NCBI GenBank assembly: GCA_965276765.1
Contig: OZ255627.1
Location: 1,054,001-1,118,000 of the forward strand
Reading direction: 5' to 3'
Source: G965276765 sp965276765
Lineage (GTDB): Bacteria > Actinomycetota > Acidimicrobiia > Acidimicrobiales > Palsa-688
DNA: 64,000 nt
In this document: positions 16,421-24,921 of the stretch, piece after piece
How the letters are laid out: every line of letters starts with the position of its first letter
Position numbering within the stretch: position 1 is the stretch's first letter
Translations under genes and position numbers: made by a program
The notes under the pieces: model-generated
Seen by the model: the letters and a program-made list of their open reading frames with translations, nothing else
Told to the model about the DNA's origin: nothing
The model's database searches: none

Positions 16421-17056
16421 ATGAGAGACGTGAATACAGAGACCATCTTCACGAACCTCACTCCTGGCGTCCCGAAGACGCACCGCCGGATCGGGCTGCG
16501 GTCGCTGGAGGAAGGAAGAGGCCAGCTCGTCATCGAAGGTGACGACGACTTCGTTGGCGCCGTGCAAATCGCAGTACGCACGTTGGCGATCGAGTCCGAG
16601 GCTCTCGCCCGCATCGTCGAGGCCATGCAGCCCGAAGACCTAGCTTCCGCCGGAACGGCCGTTCAGGCCCAGCTCAACGCCCAAGCCCAGGCCGAGCTGA
16701 CCGAGGAGTTCGGGCTACTCAGCGCTACCGAAGTCGCCAAGAGGGCAGGCTCACAGGCTCGGAATACCTCGGCGCTGGCTACCCGCTGGCGTGTCGAAGG
16801 GAGCATCTTCGCCGTCCCGGTACGCCACACGCAGCGCTATCCGGGTTTCCAGTTCGACGAGCACGGTCGCCCTTTGACGGTCATCAGCGAGGTGATGGCC
16901 GTCGCCGGCCACCTGGGGGGTTGGGGCTTGGCGCTGTGGTTCACCGCCGCCAGCGAGCGCCTCGGCGGCGCCCGGCCAGTGGACCGACTACGTAGGCAGC
17001 CCGGCTCGGTGTTGGAGGCGGCCTCGGAGGCGCGAGCGGCCCTGGAGGCCTTCTGA
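16421..17056 (+). CDS. Xre/MbcA/ParS-type antitoxin of a RES module (module 2)
   Basis: 211 residues from ATG 16421. An N-terminal region precedes a helix-turn-helix-like ATEVAKRAGSQARNTSALAT, and the C-terminal half carries the toxin-binding domain of MbcA/ParS antitoxins, with YPGFQFDEHGRPL and a later WFTAASERLGGARPVDRLRR. It pairs with the RES-domain protein encoded immediately downstream, overlapping by four bases (CTGA). TAGCTAAC lies immediately before the ATG without a clear ribosome-binding site, suggesting a leaderless transcript. It should repress the module and mask the toxin's active site. Confidence 0.82.
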   Translation: MRDVNTETIFTNLTPGVPKTHRRIGLRSLEEGRGQLVIEGDDDFVGAVQIAVRTLAIESEALARIVEAMQPEDLASAGTAVQAQLNAQAQAELTEEFGLLSATEVAKRAGSQARNTSALATRWRVEGSIFAVPVRHTQRYPGFQFDEHGRPLTVISEVMAVAGHLGGWGLALWFTAASERLGGARPVDRLRRQPGSVLEAASEARAALEAF

Positions 17057-17673
17057 GCTCGAGGCGGCGGGCGGGGCAGGCGATCATCGAAGATTGGGCG
17101 GCTGGGCGGCTCATCGTCCGCTGTCACGCTGATGTCCGGGGAGCGACCGAGTTCAACCCCAGCACCGTTTCCCAGCGCTTCGGGCCTATCTACCAAGACG
17201 AGCGGGTCGTCCCCACGTTGTACGGCTCGGAGAGCTTCGCAGGTGCCCTGTCGGAGACCGTGTTGCATGACGTGCCCGTGCGGGCCCATGCCAAACGCGT
17301 CTCCCAGCGGACGCTTCTGCGCTGGCGTCGCTCGACGCTGGGACCCACCCGGGCTCTGCGCCTGGCCCAGCTGCACGGTCACGGATTCCATGCCTTGGGG
17401 GTGAGCAGGGCCGTGCTCATCGAGAGTGGGCCATCGGGCTATGACAGGACTGCGGCCGTAGCCCAGGGCCTCTACGAGGGCGATGAGCATCTGGACGGGC
17501 TGGTGTGGCGGTCCCGCCAGTTCGACGATGCCTTGGCGGTGGTTCTGTGGGCCACCCGGGCCGGGCCCGGTGATCTTGAGGTGGTCGAGGATCGCACCCT
17601 GATCGGAGTCGGCCCCGTCTTCCACGAGGCTCAGCTGGTCCTGGCTCAGGCCAGGATCGTCATCACGTCGTGA
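17053..17673 (+). CDS. RES-domain NAD-degrading toxin (module 2), probable CTG start
   Basis: 206 residues if translation begins at CTG 17053. No ATG, GTG or TTG in this frame precedes the conserved N-terminus (IIEDWAAGRLIVRCH, then GATEFNPSTVSQRFGPIY). GGAGG at 17043-17047 lies five bases before the CTG, and CTGA overlaps the antitoxin stop exactly as ATGA/GTGA does in other pairs. The RES triad is present: Arg in LIVRCH, Glu in GALSETVL, Ser in LVWRSRQF. Family members (MbcT, Res) destroy NAD+, stopping growth. The window's other toxins are PIN nucleases, so this one works differently. Confidence 0.8.
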   Translation: MSSRRRAGQAIIEDWAAGRLIVRCHADVRGATEFNPSTVSQRFGPIYQDERVVPTLYGSESFAGALSETVLHDVPVRAHAKRVSQRTLLRWRRSTLGPTRALRLAQLHGHGFHALGVSRAVLIESGPSGYDRTAAVAQGLYEGDEHLDGLVWRSRQFDDALAVVLWATRAGPGDLEVVEDRTLIGVGPVFHEAQLVLAQARIVITS

Positions 17674-17774
17674 GCCCGTTCGGGGCGGCCGATCAGGGAT
17701 CGCCAGACATCCTGCGCCTCGGGTCCACAGACTGGACAAGTGCATATGACGCCTTGCCCCGCAGTTCGGCTTGC

Positions 17775-18518
17775 TCACCGGGGCATGAGCGCGAATACAC
17801 CCCAGCCGAGATGGTCTCGGGTAACCAGATGGTCCGCGGGGGCACGGTCCAGTTCGCTACGTAGTTGGGCCGACAGCTCGTCAGCGGGGTTCGCGTCCAG
17901 CCATCGGCGAAGGTTCAGCCACTGCAAGCCGTGGTAGGCGTCCCAGTCGTCCGGATCGGAAAGCACCATCTGCACCAGGTCCAGGCCGTGGTTACGAAAG
18001 GAGGACACCAGGTCCGGCAGGGTCGACCACTCATCGCGATCACGAGCGTGGCAGGCGCGCGCCAGGTCGTCGGTGGCCGGGACGCGAATCCAATACGGCT
18101 CGCCAACCAAGATCAACCCACCATCACGCAGCGACCGGGCCAGCAGGTCGATGGTGCCGAGGGCTCCGTCGCCGATCCAGGTGGCGCCCAAGCATGCGGC
18201 GACGTCAACCGGTTCGGCGGCCAGGTAGCCGGCGGCGTCGCCATGCTCGAAATGCACGCGCTCCGATACGCCCAGTTCGGTGGCTCGGGTGCGGGCGGCG
18301 TCGACGAAGGCAGAGCTGATGTCAACGCCGAGACCGGTGATTGCGTGGTCGCGGGCCCAGGTGCAGAGCATCTCCCCAGAGCCGCAAGCCAGGTCGAGAA
18401 GCCGCTGGTCCGGTCGTAACAGCAGCGCCTCACCAAGTCGGGCCAGCTTCGCTGGCGTCAGCGGGTCGTGGATGCGGTGAGTGCTCTCACGGATGACGAA
18501 CGGTCGGGCCAGGTCCAT
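17775..18518 (-). CDS. Class I SAM-dependent methyltransferase
   Basis: 247 residues of a cytoplasmic methyltransferase. Motif I is LLDLACGSGEMLCTWA (about 40-55), motif II follows as GLGVDISSAFVDAAR, and VDVAACLGATWIGDGALG with GGLILVGEPYWI are the later core strands. This subgroup of short methyltransferases acts on small molecules, but the acceptor cannot be inferred. Starts at ATG 18518. Spacing to neighbours suggests it is transcribed alone. The 337-base interval 18519-18855 to its right holds only the control region of the next toxin-antitoxin pair. Confidence 0.85.
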   Translation of the reverse strand: MDLARPFVIRESTHRIHDPLTPAKLARLGEALLLRPDQRLLDLACGSGEMLCTWARDHAITGLGVDISSAFVDAARTRATELGVSERVHFEHGDAAGYLAAEPVDVAACLGATWIGDGALGTIDLLARSLRDGGLILVGEPYWIRVPATDDLARACHARDRDEWSTLPDLVSSFRNHGLDLVQMVLSDPDDWDAYHGLQWLNLRRWLDANPADELSAQLRSELDRAPADHLVTRDHLGWGVFALMPR

Positions 18519-18801
18519 GCGATCACTCGACCAGACGGCGCCGCCGAGAGCACCCGAATTCGCTCTCGCGACGGGGTCACACCGAATCCGGCCCGCAAGC
18601 CGAAGGGCCTACGGAACGACAAGCAGCTGCTCTCACGGAGGTTCGTGTCACATGGGGATCCCCCGGTCGACTTTGTCGAGGGCGACGTCTGTCACTCGCC
18701 GTCCTTCGGGTTGTCTGACACCAAGTTGCTCAGGCCACCGCCCTGTCAAGGCTCTCCGGCCAAGTCACGATCCATCGGGGTGAGCGAACTGACTGCATGT
18801 C

Positions 18802-18846
18802 ACTGGTAATGGGTTCCTTACCGGCGCCATGGGAACCAACTGGTAA
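18802..18846 (+). promoter_or_regulatory. Probable operator of the AbrB-PIN module
   Basis: Two direct copies of ACTGGTAA (18802-18809, 18839-18846) bracket an inverted repeat GGTTCC/GGAACC (18812-18817, 18832-18837). The cluster ends ten bases before the antitoxin ATG. It is a likely self-repression site for the antitoxin or antitoxin-toxin complex. Confidence 0.5.
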
Positions 18847-18855
18847 CTTATTCCC

Positions 18856-19092
18856 ATGAAGGCTGCTATCGACTCGGTCGGGCGTGTCGTGGTGCCCAAG
18901 CCGCTGCGTGACGCCCTAGGCCTCCAGCCGGGATCCGAGGTCGAGATCTCACGCTACGGGGCGGGACTCCAGCTGATCCCGGCAGGTCGCACCGCCCAGG
19001 TGGTCCTCGAGGGAGGCGTCCCGGTCGCCACGGGCGATACCAGGATCGACGACGAGACGGTCTTCGGCCTCCTCGATGCCGGCCGGCGGTGA
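18856..19092 (+). CDS. AbrB/MazE-type antitoxin (module 3)
   Basis: 78 residues. The swapped-hairpin AbrB fold is seen in MKAAIDSVGRVVVPKPLRDA, then LGLQPGSEVEISRYGAGLQL; the C-terminal tail with DDETVFGLLDAGRR would bind the toxin. It is encoded just before a PIN toxin whose GTG overlaps this stop (GTGA). GGTAACTTAT immediately upstream of the ATG and the lack of a ribosome-binding site suggest a leaderless message under the repeat-rich operator. Confidence 0.85.
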   Translation: MKAAIDSVGRVVVPKPLRDALGLQPGSEVEISRYGAGLQLIPAGRTAQVVLEGGVPVATGDTRIDDETVFGLLDAGRR

Positions 19093-19502
19093 GCGTCCCC
19101 CTGGCCCTCGACACCAGCGTCGCCATACCGCTGCTTGTACAGACCCACGCTGCCCACGCCGCAGTGGTCCGCTGGTGGGCCGGCCGAGAGGCCGCGCTTA
19201 GCGGTCATGCCATGGCCGAGACGTACTCGGTGTTGACTCGTCTGCCCGGTGACGTGCGCATGGCGCCGGCGGACGCGGCGCGGCTCCTGGAAAACCGGTT
19301 CTCCCCACCGCTCCTGCTTGGTCCGAAGACGGCCCGGCGCCTACCCAGTGTGCTGAGCCGGATGGCGATCGCCGGTGGCGCGGTCTACGACGCGCTGGTC
19401 GCGCTGGCCGCGGTCGAGCACAAGGCTGACCTCGCCACCCGCGACGCTCGGGCCAGGGACACCTACGAAAAGGTCGGAGCCAGGGTCGTCATCGCAGGTT
19501 GA
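19089..19502 (+). CDS. VapC-type PIN-domain toxin (module 3)
   Basis: 137 residues with PIN residues in LALDTSVAIPLL, AMAETYSVLTRL, GGAVYDALVALAA and DLATRDARARD. Expected to be an RNA endonuclease held inactive by the AbrB-like partner. GTG 19089 overlaps the antitoxin stop. The 307 bases that follow (19503-19809) contain no gene I can support. Confidence 0.87.
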   Translation: MSVPLALDTSVAIPLLVQTHAAHAAVVRWWAGREAALSGHAMAETYSVLTRLPGDVRMAPADAARLLENRFSPPLLLGPKTARRLPSVLSRMAIAGGAVYDALVALAAVEHKADLATRDARARDTYEKVGARVVIAG

Positions 19503-19809
19503 GCCAGGATCGTGGCCGTGCTGGACCGGATTCCCTTACGGGCCTGTGGGCCTCTGACCGCGACGATGCCCGCAGCGACCTCTTCGTCCAGGTACGCCAC
19601 GTGAGGGTGGACGTCTTTCTGCCGCCTCTCGGCGTCGTGATGGACGAACGTGAGGACGAAATTCACCGAGTTAGCGCACTGCCGGGCGGCGGGTGAGCCG
19701 GCGAGCAGCAGCCCTCAGCGGTAGAGCACCACCGGCTGTCGAGCAACCCGGTGACCGTCGGCATCGTCTACACAGGTGACGCTGTTGCCGGTGAGGAGAG
19801 ACTGTGAAC

Positions 19810-20000
19810 AAGAAGGCAGGCCCGGGAGTTTGAAAGGTTTGTCGCCGAGTCTGGGGGCGGCCTCTTGCGCCTGGCGGTGCTGCTCACCTCGGACCGCAAC
19901 ACGGCGGAAGACGTCTTGCAGGAGACGCTGCAACGGGTCGCGGCCCGCTGGGACAAGACAGACGTGCCAATCGCGTTCAGTCGGAAGGCCCGCGGGTGCA
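19810..20000 (+). pseudogene. ECF sigma factor fragment (region 2)
   Basis: The reading REFERFVAESGGGLLRLAVL then LTSDRNTAEDVLQETLQRVA and ARWDKTD is the beginning of a SigE-type ECF sigma factor (region 2.1-2.2). After about 19985 similarity disappears, and a stop follows before region 4, so DNA-binding specificity is lost. A downstream promoter region then serves the Uma2 gene. Confidence 0.6.
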
Positions 20001-20057
20001 CGATGTGGCGACCACCGCACGGGCCCCTACCGGCCCTCGACCAGTAGATTTTGCACT

Positions 20058-20612
20058 ATGACCGAGCAGGCCGTCACGGCGTTGAATCTGGTCGAGTACC
20101 TGGGGTGGGAAGAGCGCCAGGAGGAGCGCCACGAGTTGATCGGCGGGCGTGTGTACGCCATGTCGGGCGGGACAGAGCGGCACAGCCTGATGGCGGACCA
20201 ACTGGCGACGCTGCTCAGACCGGGAGCGAGAATCGGAGGCTGTCGCACCTTCCGCGCCGACCGGAAGCTGAAGGTGCCATCCGGCGACGTGTACTACCCG
20301 GACGTGATGGTCGTCTGCGGAAAGGCCGCGAACGTACAGTACGAGACGGACGCCACGCTCGTGGTCGAGGTCCTGTCGACATCGACGCGTGGTCAGGACC
20401 GCCGAGAAAAGCTCCGCCAGTACGGGACGCTCGGCTCCATCTCCCGCTACCTGATCGTGGAACCTGACATCCGCCGCATCGAGGTCGCCCATTGGGATCA
20501 CGCAGAGCTGAGCTGGGACACGCTCGGTCCCGGCGACCAACTCGCCACGCCCTACGGCACGTGGGACCTCGATGGCATCTACGACACCGTGGATACCGAC
20601 GCCACCACGTAG
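20058..20612 (+). CDS. Uma2-family (DUF820) PD-(D/E)XK nuclease-like protein
   Basis: 184 residues from ATG 20058. Uma2/DUF820 hallmarks: RHELIGGRVYAMSGGTERHS, the acidic site in YYPDVMVVC, and TLVVEVLSTSTRGQDRREKL, where Asp, Glu and Lys fit a restriction-endonuclease-like active site. C-terminal SRYLIVEPDIRRIEV is also typical. The cellular role of this very common family is unknown; many copies sit in variable genome regions as here. It appears monocistronic, and the following 169 bases to the convergent TetR gene hold nothing clear. Confidence 0.85.
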   Translation: MTEQAVTALNLVEYLGWEERQEERHELIGGRVYAMSGGTERHSLMADQLATLLRPGARIGGCRTFRADRKLKVPSGDVYYPDVMVVCGKAANVQYETDATLVVEVLSTSTRGQDRREKLRQYGTLGSISRYLIVEPDIRRIEVAHWDHAELSWDTLGPGDQLATPYGTWDLDGIYDTVDTDATT

Positions 20613-20781
20613 CGGAGACTCTTGAAGTCCCCGATCCTCACCGGCGACGCGGACGCTTGAAACTGTTTGGAGGACCGGCACGCCTCCGGCGCCGGCGATG
20701 CTCGTCGAGAGGGCGCTGACGGTCGCCGGGACCGCTCGGACGCAACCGTCGTCGCCATTCCCCCGAGCCTCTTCCAACCGT

Positions 20782-21396
20782 TCACCCCGGCGGGCGGTGC
20801 TGCACGCCGGCCAGGAAATCGTCGAAGACAGCGGCGGCGCGGCGGTCGAGCTCGGCGGGCCTGATGTCGAGGTCCCGGGCGACGGTCTCACGGAAGATGC
20901 CGTAGCCCAGATGCGTCACCGTCGTGAGGGCATGGATGACATCGACGTCGGCGTCGGGTGGCAGCTGGCCGCTCTCACGATCCCGCTCGAGGGAGGTCCG
21001 CGTCCGGGCCAGCGCAGGGAACACGGTGAAGTCGGGGTCCCCGTCCAAGGCGAGTAGGGCCTGGAGCTTCACATACTCCGGCTGGCGCAGCGCCACGCGC
21101 CACATGGCCCGACGCCGCTCAGCGAACGGCAGCTTCCAGTGCCGGTCGGGGTCCAACCTCGAACGGTCGACGAGCCGCCCAATGGCGGCGCGCAGGAGTG
21201 TCCTGCGGCTGCCGAAGTACTGGTAGATCTGGCCGTGGTTCACTCCGGCCTCGCTCGCCACCTCCCGCAGTGTGATCCCGGCGAGAAGGCCGTCGCGCTT
21301 CAGCAGCCGCAACACGGCGTCGAGCAGCTCGTTCTCGGTCTCCTCGCGCGTCCCGCGGGGACGTCGCCCTGCGGTCGCCGGACTGGCTTGGCTCAC
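20782..21396 (-). CDS. TetR-family transcriptional regulator
   Basis: 204 residues from GTG 21396, preceded by GGAG. The N-terminal helix-turn-helix is clear (LREVASEAGVNHGQIYQYFG), followed by a helical ligand-binding domain ending with AAAVFDDFLAG. It is divergent from the CoA-transferase remnant and SMP-30 gene, and the direct repeats at 21477-21501 lie in the shared control region. It probably represses that transcript; the inducer is unknown. Confidence 0.87.
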   Translation of the reverse strand: MSQASPATAGRRPRGTREETENELLDAVLRLLKRDGLLAGITLREVASEAGVNHGQIYQYFGSRRTLLRAAIGRLVDRSRLDPDRHWKLPFAERRRAMWRVALRQPEYVKLQALLALDGDPDFTVFPALARTRTSLERDRESGQLPPDADVDVIHALTTVTHLGYGIFRETVARDLDIRPAELDRRAAAVFDDFLAGVQHRPPG

Positions 21397-21476
21397 GTCG
21401 GCTCCAAGGTTTGGGGGCGTGACAGAACCGAACCGGTTGCCGAAACGCCGGTCGCAGCCTACCACGACGGCTACGA

Positions 21477-21501
21477 GTCGTTACTAACGTGTCGTTACTA
21501 A
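21477..21501 (+). promoter_or_regulatory. Tandem operator between TetR and CoA-transferase/SMP-30 genes
   Basis: GTCGTTACTAA occurs twice (21477-21487 and 21491-21501) with a 3-base spacer, giving a 14-base period. The core GTTACTAAC of the first copy is itself palindromic around the C. It lies just before the CoA-transferase start and upstream of the divergent TetR gene, as expected for a TetR operator. Confidence 0.55.
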
Positions 21502-21509
21502 AAGAGGAC

Positions 21510-21860
21510 ATGACCGATCGGCCGCTGGCCCTCGAGGGGGTGCGGGTGCTTGACCTGGCGACGGTGCTCGCCGCGTCGGTGACGGCCACGTTGCTCGGTG
21601 ACTTCGGCGCCGACGTCGTCAAGGTGGAAGAGCCGGGCACCGGCGACTCCACCCGCGCCGGCCCAGGGGCCGACGCTGCCACCCGCCGGTCATGGCAGTG
21701 GGTGCAGGAAGGGCGCAACAAGAAGTCGGTCTCCATCGACCTGCGCACCAAGACGGGCCAGGAGCTGGTGCAAAGCCTTGTGCCGCAGTTCGACGTCGTC
21801 GTCTTGAACTACCGGCTGCCGACGCTGCTGCGTTGGGGACTCGACCCCCCCTCGTCGCCA
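21510..21860 (+). pseudogene. Truncated CaiB/BaiF-type (family III) CoA transferase
   Basis: From ATG 21510 (AAAGAGGA upstream) the reading VRVLDLATVLAASVTATLLG, DFGADVVKVEEPGTGD and RNKKSVSIDLRTKTG is the N-terminal domain of a family III CoA transferase. After LRWGLDP at about 21845, inside a seven-C run, similarity ends. The frame continues without family resemblance into the next gene to 22220. The catalytic aspartate and C-terminal domain are missing, so about 70% of the protein has been deleted. Confidence 0.75.
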
Positions 21861-21936
21861 TCCGGCCCGACCGCGACGCCCGGCGATTCGGCCTCCGGCC
21901 CGCCGCCCGACCGCGACTACAGGAAAGACTGCACCC

Positions 21937-22821
21937 ATGAGCACCCTCGAGGTCATCGGCCCGCCCGGCCACTTCTACGAATGCCCGCGCTGGCACGACG
22001 GGCGGTGGTGGGTCAGCGATTTCTTCGATCACCGCGTCGTGACCGTCAACACCGACGGCGCGACCAGCGTGGTAGCGGTCGTCGAAGGCCAGCCCGCCGG
22101 GCTGGGGTGGCTACCCGACGGCAGCCTGCTGATCGTCTCCATGCTGGACCGCCGCATCCTGCGCCACGACGGCATCGAACTGAGCGAGTATGCCGACCTC
22201 CGAGCGCTGTTCCCAGGTAACGCCAACGACATGATGGTCGACGCCGGCGGCCGCGCCTACGTCGGCAACTTCGGATTCGATCTGACCGACCCCGGGAGCC
22301 TCACCACCCCCACCTGCCTCGCCGTCGTCACCGCCGACCGCGACGTCCGGGTCGCAGCCGAAGACCTGCGCTTCCCCAACGCCATCATGTTGGCGAAGAG
22401 TGGATCCGAGCTCATCGTCAACGAGACCTTCGCCAGCCGGCACACCGCCTTTACCGTCGACGCCGATGGAGGGCTGTCGGATCGTCGCGTCTGGGCCCAG
22501 CCGTTTCCTGAGCCTCCGGACCCAGACCACGCCCTCGATGGATTGCGCTACGCCCCCGACGGCGGCTGTATCGACGCCGGCGGCGGGATCTGGGCGGCGG
22601 ACGCGTCGGGCGACAGCGTCCTGCACGTGCTCGAAGGGGGGCGGATCGACGACCGGGTTCGGGTACCCGATGGGCTGCACCCTTTTGCCTGCGCCCTCGG
22701 GGGACCGACCGGCACGACGCTGCTCGTCGCCGCGGCACCCGACTTTGGGGCGCAGGGGCGCAGCGCGTCCCGGGACTCGGTGCTCCTCCAGACGACGGTG
22801 GCGACACCGGCGCCGACCTGA
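21937..22821 (+). CDS. SMP-30/gluconolactonase-family lactonase-like protein
   Basis: 294 residues of a six-bladed propeller. Metal-site residues of the SMP-30/LRE family can be placed: Glu in HFYECPRWHDGRWWVSD, Asn in FPGNANDMMVDAGGRAYVGN, Asn in LRFPNAIMLA and Asp in GCIDAGGGIWAADASGD. Family members hydrolyse sugar or aromatic lactones. ATG 21937 lies within the tail of the preceding truncated CoA-transferase frame, so both may originally have belonged to one catabolic operon under the TetR-family regulator. Confidence 0.87.
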   Translation: MSTLEVIGPPGHFYECPRWHDGRWWVSDFFDHRVVTVNTDGATSVVAVVEGQPAGLGWLPDGSLLIVSMLDRRILRHDGIELSEYADLRALFPGNANDMMVDAGGRAYVGNFGFDLTDPGSLTTPTCLAVVTADRDVRVAAEDLRFPNAIMLAKSGSELIVNETFASRHTAFTVDADGGLSDRRVWAQPFPEPPDPDHALDGLRYAPDGGCIDAGGGIWAADASGDSVLHVLEGGRIDDRVRVPDGLHPFACALGGPTGTTLLVAAAPDFGAQGRSASRDSVLLQTTVATPAPT

Positions 22822-22935
22822 GGAGTTTGGCTCCCTCACCGGCCACCCGTCGTCAACCGAACCATCGAATCGCCGCCGGGCGGGGGATTGACGCGTTACG
22901 CGTCGCTTCGCATCGCCGCGGATAGGATTGTGATT

Positions 22936-23196
22936 GTGACCAAAGCCATCACCGTTCGCCTCGACGAAGCCGATCACGCTGCCCTGGAACGCCAGGCTGA
23001 CGAGCTTCGGGTCCGCCCTGGCACCCTGGCCCGGATCCTCGTTCACGCCGGATTGAGTGGGAACACGACGGATGCCGGTCGCATGCAGGCCCGCGGGGCG
23101 CTCGATCGGTTGGTACAGCGATCTCAGAAGCAGGCTCCGGCCGACGCGGTGGGCCTCGTAGCCGAGGCACGCGTAGCTCTCGACCCATCCCGGTGA
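22936..23196 (+). CDS. Ribbon-helix-helix antitoxin (module 4)
   Basis: 86 residues from GTG 22936. TKAITVRLDEADHAALERQA followed by LRVRPGTLARILVHAGL is a ribbon-helix-helix DNA-binding fold. TAGGAT at 22923-22928 sits seven bases before the GTG with no ribosome-binding site, consistent with a leaderless transcript. The stop overlaps the PIN toxin's GTG (GTGA). Confidence 0.82.
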   Translation: MTKAITVRLDEADHAALERQADELRVRPGTLARILVHAGLSGNTTDAGRMQARGALDRLVQRSQKQAPADAVGLVAEARVALDPSR

Positions 23197-23618
23197 GCGT
23201 CGTCGTCGACGCCAGCGTCATCGTGGCCATGGTGGTGGCCGATGAGCGCCAAGACCAGGCCCGGACCCACCTGGAGCGCTGGCTCGACCAGGGGGAAGGG
23301 TTGCATGCCCCCGCTGTCTTGCCGTACGAGGTTGCCAACGTCCTCGCTCGCTTGGTCTTCGACGGGGCGCTCGAGATGAGCGCCGTGGGCGAAATCTGGG
23401 GGGACCTGGCGGCTCTCGGCTTGCTTCTCCACCCCTTCGACCTGGCCGTCGACGGCCAAGAGGTAGCCGCTATCACCGCTCTACTTCGTCGCCGTCACGC
23501 CACCGACTCGACGTACGTCTGCCTGGCCCGCCGGCTTGATACAGCCCTGTGGACGTTGGACGGAGCATTGGCCCGCAACGCCTCCGACGTCGGGCTACCC
23601 GTTCAGCTCCTTACCTGA
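23193..23618 (+). CDS. VapC-type PIN-domain toxin (module 4)
   Basis: 141 residues with PIN acidic residues in VVVDASVIVAMVV, LPYEVANVLARL, RHATDSTYVCLA and LWTLDGALARNA. Expected RNA endonuclease toxin paired with the upstream ribbon-helix-helix protein. The 209 bases beyond its stop hold no gene. Confidence 0.87.
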   Translation: MSVVVDASVIVAMVVADERQDQARTHLERWLDQGEGLHAPAVLPYEVANVLARLVFDGALEMSAVGEIWGDLAALGLLLHPFDLAVDGQEVAAITALLRRRHATDSTYVCLARRLDTALWTLDGALARNASDVGLPVQLLT

Positions 23619-23827
23619 CAACGCTTAACTCGAACTGAGGCCCGCTCGCAGCACGCCGGCGTCGGGCATTTCCTCCTCGAACCCAGAAGGCCCCATGTTC
23701 GTCGGAGGATCAGGGACGACGGGCTCGTGGGGCTCGGCGTGGTCGGTGCCCCCTTTGCCGCCGGGCCGGGCCGAGGACCCCTTCGCCGTGCCAGTGGAAT
23801 GGCGCCTTGAGCACGGTCAGGGCGCAT

Positions 23828-24295
23828 CTACTTTGCCTGCCTGAAGACGACCCGCCGCAACCAGAAGCCGCCGGACCCGGCGTTGAGCAGTCCGAGCGGG
23901 ACCCAGTCACCCACGGTGTGAGGGCCGACTTGGGAGTGGGGATGAGAGATGGCCCAGACCACGAGCACCACGGTCAATACCTTGATGCCACTCGACGTGA
24001 CCGTCAGCGCCACCCGGCCACCCCGGCCCGGCCAGAGGGCCACGGCGGCCAGGAACAGACACCAGGCGGCACTCAGGGCGGCCAGCGCCCCCACCGGAAG
24101 GGAACCGAACGAGGTGGCGGTGACTCCGACGCCGGCCACGGCCATGATGACGACCGGCGCCCGACGGGGCCGCGGGACGTGATCCGCCATGCTTGTCAGC
24201 ACCGTCGCCGGGGGACGACCTGGTCGACGGTTCCCTTCATGCTCGGGTCCCAGGGACCAGGTGGCTTGGGGGCGGGTGCGGGCGCTCGCGGTCAC
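23828..24295 (-). CDS. Small integral membrane protein coupled to a TetR gene
   Basis: 155 residues if GTG 24295 is used; this GTG overlaps the TetR stop (GTGA), arguing for coupling. A shorter start at ATG 24190 (MADHVPRPRRAPVV) is possible. Hydrophobic segments APVVIMAVAGVGVTATSFG, ALAALSAAWCLFLAAVALW, GIKVLTVVLVVWAISH and a weaker one around WVPLGLLNAG predict three or four transmembrane helices. No family recognised. As the partner of a TetR regulator it might be a small transporter or accessory membrane factor (inference). Confidence 0.6.
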   Translation of the reverse strand: MTASARTRPQATWSLGPEHEGNRRPGRPPATVLTSMADHVPRPRRAPVVIMAVAGVGVTATSFGSLPVGALAALSAAWCLFLAAVALWPGRGGRVALTVTSSGIKVLTVVLVVWAISHPHSQVGPHTVGDWVPLGLLNAGSGGFWLRRVVFRQAK

Positions 24296-24903
24296 GGCCG
24301 GGTTCCTTTCACGAAGACACCGACAAGCTCGGCGAGGTAGGCGTCCGGATCGACGGGATGGACCTGGTTCAGGCCGAGGGACTCTTGGAGGAGGACGAAG
24401 GCGACCAGGGCGCCCATGAACGAGCGGGCGAAGAGGTAGCCGTCGAGGTCGGACCGGACTTCCCCAGCGCCTGCCCGTTCGGCGAGTTCGGCTCCCAGGC
24501 CGCTAGCGGCCAGATTGATGAAAGCGGCCAGGCGGGCGTCGTCGGCCAGAAGCTGATGCTCGGAGACGAACAGCACGAGCAGGTCGCGCTGGGCGGCGAT
24601 GGTGGTCAGGAATGTGCGTCCAAGAACGTTCAAGCGCCGCGGGAGGGGCAACTCGCGTCCCTCGCTGGCCGCCGTACTCATGGCCGCGAAGCCGGCGATG
24701 CCCTGGTCGACCACGGCCCGCAGAATGTCGGCTTTGCTCTCGAAGTAGCGGTACATCAGGGCGTCGCTCACCCCTGCGGAGCGGGCCAGCTCCCGGGTGG
24801 TGGTGGTCTGGTAGCCGTTGCGGGCGAACAGCTCACGGGCCACCTCGACGATCTGGGCTCTGCGGGTATCGCCCTGCAGTCTGGTGAAGGTCACAGCCCC
24901 CAT
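24292..24903 (-). CDS. TetR-family transcriptional regulator
   Basis: 203 residues from ATG 24903. The helix-turn-helix lies in RELARSAGVSDALMYRYFES; the C-terminal ligand domain includes LLVLFVSEHQLLADDARLAA. A longer frame to 25044 lacks support. No ribosome-binding site precedes the ATG, and a palindrome lies against it (24904-24921), suggesting tight autoregulation. It is co-transcribed with the membrane protein downstream. Confidence 0.85.
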   Translation of the reverse strand: MGAVTFTRLQGDTRRAQIVEVARELFARNGYQTTTTRELARSAGVSDALMYRYFESKADILRAVVDQGIAGFAAMSTAASEGRELPLPRRLNVLGRTFLTTIAAQRDLLVLFVSEHQLLADDARLAAFINLAASGLGAELAERAGAGEVRSDLDGYLFARSFMGALVAFVLLQESLGLNQVHPVDPDAYLAELVGVFVKGTRP

Positions 24904-24921
24904 AGTAAGCGTGCGCTCACT
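24904..24921 (-). promoter_or_regulatory. Palindromic operator abutting the TetR start
   Basis: AGTAAGCG (24904-24911) and CGCTCACT (24914-24921) form a near-perfect inverted repeat (7 of 8 positions) with a 2-base centre, directly upstream of the TetR ATG. This is the classical layout for TetR self-repression. Confidence 0.6.
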
